Below are positions 55,415-64,000 of a stretch of DNA of 64,000 bases, in pieces. The position numbers and the translations under genes were made by a program. The number at the start of each line of letters is the position of its first letter. The stretch's first letter is position 1. This DNA comes from Nemertoderma westbladi. Its lineage: Eukaryota > Xenacoelomorpha > Nemertodermatida > Nemertodermatidae. The notes under the pieces were generated by a model. It made no database searches. It was not told where the DNA came from and saw only the letters and a list, made by a program, of their open reading frames with translations. Location of the stretch: contig JAUCBJ010006404.1 in assembly GCA_032718475.1 (NCBI GenBank), positions 1 through 64,000 on the forward strand. The letters run 5' to 3'.

Positions 55415-56312
55415 TTAGTACAACCCTTTCCTAATTAATAGTACTGTAGGCCCCTACTTATGTAGAAACTTTGATTCTAAAACGAGTATCAAAAATTCAA
55501 TTTTAATTTATCCTTAATTACTATTTTCAATCATTGTTGCCAATCAATTTGTTTTCCTCTCTATAACCCACTGACAGATTGTTGCATTTAATTACTAGAG
55601 TTCTAGAACTTAGCAATTATCAACGCTATGGTTTTCACATTACAGCATTTTACATAATCTGTTAGCGGCTACGATAAATTACACTACTAGTACGTTGCAT
55701 TGGTAATGTTTAATTATAATTACTATTAACCATCTATGTTTTATGGTGCCTGCTGCCTGTAGGTCCAGAGTCCAGTCCTCCTTTTTCATACACACATCTT
55801 ATTTGTATTTCAAATGATATAATTAAGAAAGCGAAAACTGGAAAAAGGTGGACAGACCAATCACTACAAACTGCTTTGCGTAATACGTTTCTGATTGGTC
55901 TGTCCATTGTCCATGTTTTCTGTGTCAAGTCCACCTTTTTCAAACACCCACCTTGGACCTCGCGCTCAGCAGTTTTAATTTGATAGGCCTATCATCAGCT
56001 AGTGCAGTGTGCAGGATTCAGGTGCAGAGATTACAGCAAATCCGAACATTGTAACCAGGTAACTGCAAGGCAAGGCCAGAAGGCGTTGCTATTACGTATT
56101 ATTTACAGGAATAAACTGATAAAGTCTGAGTAATACTGTGTACAGCTGTACGGGTGTAGGCCTACTGCAGTAACCGGTACCTACTGCTGTACTGCAGTAC
56201 TGTCTGATCGTCATCATCACAACGAAAGTTATTTTATTATTACGGTACCATATCAGCATATTTGTTATTACTACCGGTATATTCAGATATCAGGATATTA
56301 GTTATTCTTATT
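55415..56312. other. Intergenic interval between divergent coding candidates
   Basis: Non-coding. If both neighbours are genes this is a shared upstream region of about 0.9 kb. TAGGCCTA octamers at about 55,983 and 56,158. An inverted pair, GTGGACAGACCAATCA against TGATTGGTCTGTCCA, lies at about 55,850-55,865 and 55,893-55,907. Confidence 0.45.
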
Positions 56313-56435
56313 ATGCCATCTGAAAAGAGTTCGAGAAAATCAAAAGAAAAGAAGAAAAAGAAGAAATCTAAGCGATCTCACAGCCGTAGTGGCGACAGAG
56401 AAAAGCGAAGATATCATTCCAGGTTTGCTTTGTAA
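56313..56435 (+). CDS. Lys/Arg/Ser-rich possible first exon
   Basis: From ATG at 56,313 the frame reads MPSEKSSRKSKEKKKKKKSK, then RSHSRSGDREKRRYHS, and meets a stop at 56,433. AG|GT at about 56,421 could end an exon just after TATCATTCC. Such Lys/Ser/Arg starts are usual for nuclear RNA-processing proteins. The donor is weak (GTTTGC) and no second exon was found to the right, where transposons begin at 56,918. It may be a small frame arising by chance in an A-rich stretch. Confidence 0.35.
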   Translation: MPSEKSSRKSKEKKKKKKSKRSHSRSGDREKRRYHSRFAL

Positions 56436-56917
56436 TGCCAGTAATGCTGTAATGTCTGAATGTTATGGCAGTATGGCGGGCGCCCGGGCGGTACCGTCCC
56501 GGTTCAGCCGGTACTTGCCGGGCTCGGGCTAATACTGTAATAGCAGAATAGTCTTATGTCTTGCGGGATGTGAGCAGATCCAAGCAGACCATTGACTGAT
56601 TGACAGAAGGGATACATTGCCCCAAAACACCTGCGCAATGTGCAATGCGGGAACTTATCAAATTATTAACAAGCATTAGTTTAGCAGCTCTCAGAATTAG
56701 CTATCATTAGGCTAGGCTACTGCATTAAACAATTAAAGCATTAAAGGCTGAAACAGTGAAAGGATGCCATGGCATGGCTACAGGCTAGTCCCTTCTGCCC
56801 TTTAAAAGCATTCGTCCGAAACGGGATCGAACCGATGTGGGCTTGCGGGGATCACACCAACTGACCAACGTCTTCTGGGGAGAAGATAAGTAAATTAAAT
56901 GCAACCACTACAGCACT
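56436..56917. other. Non-coding; tRNA-like SINE fragment
   Basis: About 56,815-56,872, minus strand, has TGGTCAGTTGGTG (A-box-like) and GGTTCGATCCC (B box) 31 bases apart. The acceptor arms do not pair, so this is a SINE or tRNA relic, not a working tRNA. Confidence 0.55.
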
Positions 56918-58489
56918 CAGGGCTGGCAAAGTAGGTTTTTGTAAACCTAGGCTTTTGTAGGTTTTTGTCAAAAACCTAAAATTTGAAAAAAGCCTAAAAC
57001 TAGGTTTTTAGGTTTTTGATTTTTCATCTTTAATTTGCCTTTTAATTTCATTTGTACACTCAAAACAACTGAACAAGTCAACTTGCATTGTCAGCTGATG
57101 AGTTTCAGTCCAGTCTGCCAGTCCAGTTGTCTTGTCACTACTGACAAGCTGACTGATGCAAGTTAGCTGATGCAAGTTAGCAGTCAGACTGTCAGATGGT
57201 CCGGTACCGGCTGACCGGTAACTCAACTACCTGACTACACAGACCTACATCCTGCAGTCCTGACATATGTAGTATGTACCATGTACGTTGCTCCTGATAA
57301 CTGTACACGTACACATTGCAGCAGTAGTCTAGGATCCAGGTGGCTGGGTCAGCGTCAGTCAGTCAGTGGGTGGTCTCTGCAGCTCCGGCTCTGGTCAGCT
57401 GGTGGTTGGTGGTGTGGTCACAGGCAGTCAGGTGGTTATCGGGTTATGGTTTGCGTTATGCTTTTATGGCAGTATGGGACTGCAGGACTGTGGGATGGGG
57501 TGGCATTCTGCATTCGCTGAATCGCGTGCCTACATTCTGCATGCATTGATTGATGCTAATGATACTAATAGACTACTGAACTAATACACTAATACTGTAA
57601 TAGTGTAATAAATAGTTGCACCTACCAGTCGGTGAGAAGTCAAAAATTGGACTTGAGTCCAAAATTGGACTTCGACTCCAGTTCAAGTCCAAAATTGGAC
57701 TTCAAATCAGCCAATTGTTCCAGGGCCTTGGGTAATAGGATCGGGCGGGATTTTTTTTCTTTAATCGAAAATATATCAAAAAATAAGAGTTTTGAACAGG
57801 GGGACCTGAAATTCACCAGGGGGAACTTTTTTTATAAGGCTTTGAATTTTTACAAAAGTCCAATATTGGACTTTAAGTCCAATTTTGGACGTGACATTGA
57901 GAATCGAACTTAAAGGTACATGAAGCATGACAGATGAGAGACAGCCAGACAGCTGTTAAGTTATGGAAAGTTACCTTTGCAGCTCTGTATGTATCTTCAG
58001 TGTACTGACTGTACTGTACTTAGAATATAATGGTACATTCTAGCATTCTAGGTACTTTGTACTTTACTTTTAGCATATTGTTTAGTTCACAATTTACATT
58101 CATGTTATGTCTAACCTTACAGCCTTATGTACCCAGGACTTTATAGTGTCTTTAGGACTAGATTAGATTATGCTCCAACAAATATTTAATTACAAATTAT
58201 ATTTCGTGGATACTGGTAGCAATGCCAGGTTAGCCAACTGCAGCTGCTGCTAAGGCTAACTACAGTACAAGCTACGATTTCGTCTAAGGCTATGGGAGCC
58301 CTATCAGAAAGAAATACTACAAGTTGATGCTACCACCATCTCTTCTAATTTTTCCATACAACAGGAAGGGTGTTATAAAACAGCTGGATAACAGGATAAT
58401 GAAATGGGATTAGTAACTGATTAACGCGTTGGGGTCTCCACATAATAAGTACAGAAGTAACAAGTAACACACGTCATAATCATAATCAT

Positions 58490-58570
58490 AAACCAATTGA
58501 GGGAAAGGAACAGGTTACAGAGGCAGGCTTTTCTAACTAAAACAATAAACGGCCACTTTTGACTTTACCA
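58490..58570 (+). repeat. Single unit of the 68-bp minisatellite family
   Basis: ATTGAGGGAAAGGAACAGGT, ACAGAGGCAGGCTTTTCTAA and AAAACAATAAACGG match the 34.0-34.9 kb array. Confidence 0.85.
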
Positions 58571-58699
58571 ATTGAAGGAGCCCTATAACCTCACCACATA
58601 CTACTACTACAATCGGCATGATTCATTGCAGCTGCATTATATATAAGCAGTATAGGCCCTATTATGTATTAAGAATGCTGTGCCGGCTTGTTGACAAAA

Positions 58700-58945
58700 G
58701 TGCGCCTCCACAACTCCCTTACACTCTTACAGCCTTACAGCCTTATCACCCATGACATTTGCTAGATCATCCGCATCTTCAAGGCCAGTGTCCTTTAAGA
58801 CAGATGCGTCTCAAGAAAGTCATGGGCTGTCCACCATGCTTATTCACTCCATGAGGTGCACTGGCTGGTCCTCACGGCTTAAAGCGATGTCCTGCAAAGT
58901 GGAGGCGGCTTTGTTTTAGTGTCAAGCTTGGGGGAACCAATGACT
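58700..58945 (+). repeat. Dispersed repeat, fullest copy
   Basis: Shares CGTCTCAAGAAA with 21.19 kb and ATGGGCTGTCCACCATGCTT with 7.51 kb, joining the two partial copies into one family. Confidence 0.75.
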
Positions 58946-59968
58946 GAATGAGACAGACACCTCCAACTCCAAAGTTATATAGTGTCTGGTTGGAGATGCA
59001 AAGATGTGTGCATTGTACTTGACACAGTGAACCTAATCAAAACAATTAGTCAATAAACATTAACTCAATAACATAATAGGTTACAGTTTACAGTAGTCTT
59101 ATTTTTGCCATACGAAAATACCACAGGTATGGCAGTATGGGTATGAATGAACTATACAACTATAACTCAACTACGCTACCGCAGTATACACAGCTAAGGC
59201 AGTAAGGCTACCGCAAAGCTATACCACTACCGCAAAAAGTAACTATTAATGTCTGACTGTACGTGTGCGATCCCTGTTTATAATGCATATAATAATTAAT
59301 TTGATCATTAAAATAATGTTGCATTGTAATTATGTAATATATATGTACTGATACGGGATGCAGTTTTGATTTAAATACCGATATACAGTATGGCAGCATG
59401 GGTACACTTGGAGTTGTACTAAAGTCCAATATTGGACTTTGGAGTCTAAAATTTGACTTGAAGTCTAAAATTGGACTTTGGAGTCTAAAATTTGACTTGA
59501 AGTCTAAAATTGGACTTGCAGTCCAATTTTTGACTTCTCACCGACTGCCTACTGTCTGAATTTAAGACTGTACTGCTGTAAGCCTACTTTCAGACTTTGT
59601 ACAGGTTTATATAATTGTAACTAATATGACAATGAAACCTGACGGACTCATTCTTTCAAACAATTTTGTATCATAGTCTGATAGTGTACCGGTATGGTAT
59701 AGCTATAAAATATAATCTTGACCAGTTGACCAAATGTGGCCCCATATAATTTATCTAATCATTTACCAACCAGGCAGCCAGGTCAATCTAATCAATCAAT
59801 ATACAAATACAGAAATACTACAAAAACCTAGCGAAATACTACAAAAACCTAGCGAAAACCTTCAAAAACCGGCAAAAACCTTCCAAAAACCTACAAAAAC
59901 CTTGCAAAAACCTAAAACCTAAAAATTTTTCTGAAAAACCTATGGTTTTTGCCAGCCCTGACAGCACT

Positions 59969-60924
59969 ACCGGTACACTACTACTAACTGACTAAAGCAC
60001 ACAGCACTAACTGACTAAGTGCTAAGGTGTAAGGTCAGAAGGTGGTATCAAATCAATACCGCCAACCGGTATAAGCCTATTATTTATTTCAGCAAGCCTA
60101 TACCCTATAGGCCTAGGTGATAGGCCTAGATTTTATGGATCATTTTACCGTATTGCAGTAGGCCTATTGCATATTGTGTGCATTTTAATTCAAATCTTAA
60201 ATAAAGGCTGTGCCAGTCAGCCAGTGTGCGGGCCATTGAGCCGCTGCAATAGTACAAGTAGTTAGCTCACCAAATTCCGTACAAAATCTTACATACATAT
60301 TGGACTAGTACTCCAACATCTGAACATAGATTATTTATTTCCATAATTTATCCGTTTTTCTATACATTCTGTACATTAAGTTAATTCCGGACATGTAATG
60401 ATAATGATGGGCTATCGGTAACTTTGGTGCAGTCTCCTATTTTGAAGTAAGCCTAATACTACTGAACTATTACTGTATTACATTCCGCAGTATTCAGTAT
60501 TGTAGCTGTATATTAACATATTTCTGTATCTACAGTACCGGCACTGTACAGTCAGACAGTACTGCATCTGCAGTAGTCCTATCCTTTTTATGTCTTAATA
60601 GGAAACATAGGAATTGTCCATAATTTGGACACCCTGTCCGGAATTTGGTGAGTTAACCCTGCTACAGTAATATATTGATATTCTGAGAAATTTTTGACTT
60701 TTGAAATTTTGTATATAGGCCTATACCCTAGGAGCAGATAGAGAGGCCTTTTTGTATTTCAGTAGACAGTAGAGTGCATTGGATTGGTGTGTATATAAAC
60801 GCTACGCAGACACCTGAGACCTGACAGCCTGTCAGCCGTTTATTCATTTTTAAATTACGGGTAGCGTAGGTGCGAGGAGCGGTTACACTTACCTTACAGT
60901 GGTAGCCAATTCTCCAAATCAATT
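59969..60924. other. Non-coding
   Basis: Several TAGGCCTA octamers (about 60,110-60,170 and 60,717). No gene or element recognised. Confidence 0.45.
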
Positions 60925-61028
60925 GTGGTCAAGATGATAACTTCAGTACCGGTACAGTGTTTCATTTTTCTTAATAACGGTTTTCAGCTCCAGCTGTGGT
61001 GTGGTTGTCGGAGTCGCAGGATATATAG

Positions 61029-64000
<2,972 letters not shown>

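Larger units (their letters stand above)
57626..59547. mobile_element. 1.9-kb element nested in the hAT-like element
   Basis: CAGTCGGTGAGAAGTCAAAA at 57,626 is mirrored by TTTTTGACTTCTCACCGACTG ending at 59,547. CCTAC lies on both sides (57,621-57,625 and 59,548-59,552). Next to each end are copies of AGTCCAAAATTGGACTT, a near-palindrome. The interior holds a single unit of the 34-kb minisatellite (58,490-58,570) and a copy of the 7.5-kb dispersed repeat (58,700-58,945). No coding frame. Confidence 0.85.
56918..59960. mobile_element. 3,043-bp hAT-like element with perfect 8-bp target duplication
   Basis: It begins CAGGGCTGGCAAAGTAGG and ends TTTTTGCCAGCCCTG. ACAGCACT is found at 56,910-56,917 and at 59,961-59,968. 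A CAGGG start with an 8-bp duplication is the hallmark of hAT transposons. Next to both ends are clusters of AGGTTTTTG-type subrepeats (about 56,930-57,020 and, inverted, 59,820-59,945). No transposase frame is present; it must have moved with enzyme from elsewhere. Confidence 0.93.

Noticed and set aside
56815-56872. Functional tRNA gene
   Set aside because: A- and B-box-like segments are present, but the 5' and 3' acceptor segments do not pair; better read as SINE or pseudo-tRNA.

Overview
This 64 kb window looks like gene-poor, AT-rich intergenic or heterochromatic DNA from an animal genome, most likely a (marine) invertebrate. The reasons are the element types present: a P/THAP9-type transposase relic, an APE-type LINE, RTE-like LINE tails, tRNA-derived SINEs, hAT-like and foldback-like DNA elements, and intron-like signals in the few coding-looking stretches. 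There is nothing bacterial (no operons, no rRNA, no CRISPR). I cannot name the species.

Layout. 1-197: an open frame running off the left edge (minus strand). 1.0-4.2 kb: a foldback-type element built of a 15-bp near-palindromic unit, with a 9-bp target duplication, inserted in a nest of larger inverted repeats. 4.7-5.7 kb: 35-bp minisatellite. 7.4-8.0 kb: SINE and another dispersed repeat. 8.3-10.0 kb: a second 35-bp minisatellite. 10.1-15.0 kb: a 28-bp minisatellite of about 175 copies, open in many frames but not a gene. 17.1-19.4 kb: three long hairpin elements. 21.9-23.65 kb: (GGTGTA)n. 25.7-30.3 kb (minus): a degenerate LINE with endonuclease, reverse transcriptase and C-terminal zinc-finger regions, its endonuclease split by a 554-bp foldback insertion. 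31.0-31.9 kb: RTE-like reverse transcriptase remnant. 33.2 and 37.0 kb: two related fragments resembling the tail of a Ty3/gypsy integrase, bracketing a 68-bp minisatellite (34.0-34.9 kb) and a palindromic 22-bp satellite (35.4-36.4 kb). 40.7-41.9 kb: a broken charged coiled-coil gag-like frame with a SINE piece inside. 44.6-49.0 kb (plus): a P-element/THAP transposase pseudogene interrupted by a roughly 1.9 kb long-TIR element. 49.17-49.39 kb: a second complete copy of the 15-bp foldback element. 49.93-50.67 kb: a palindromic element with 6-bp duplications. 50.9-51.6 kb: short-period minisatellite. 53.0-55.4 kb (minus): a zinc-knuckle coding region, possibly spliced, with several stops. 56.3 kb (plus): a Lys/Arg/Ser-rich possible first exon. 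56.9-59.96 kb: a 3,043-bp hAT-like element with perfect 8-bp duplications and a second element nested inside. 61.2 kb to the right edge: a 39-bp minisatellite.

Functionally there is no coherent pathway here. The window is a stratigraphy of transposons inserted into transposons, between long tandem arrays. The common thread is that several unrelated terminal-inverted-repeat families have ends built of short tandem, often self-complementary, subrepeats. For four insertions the preintegration site can be read directly or supported by target duplications, which makes the element boundaries firm.
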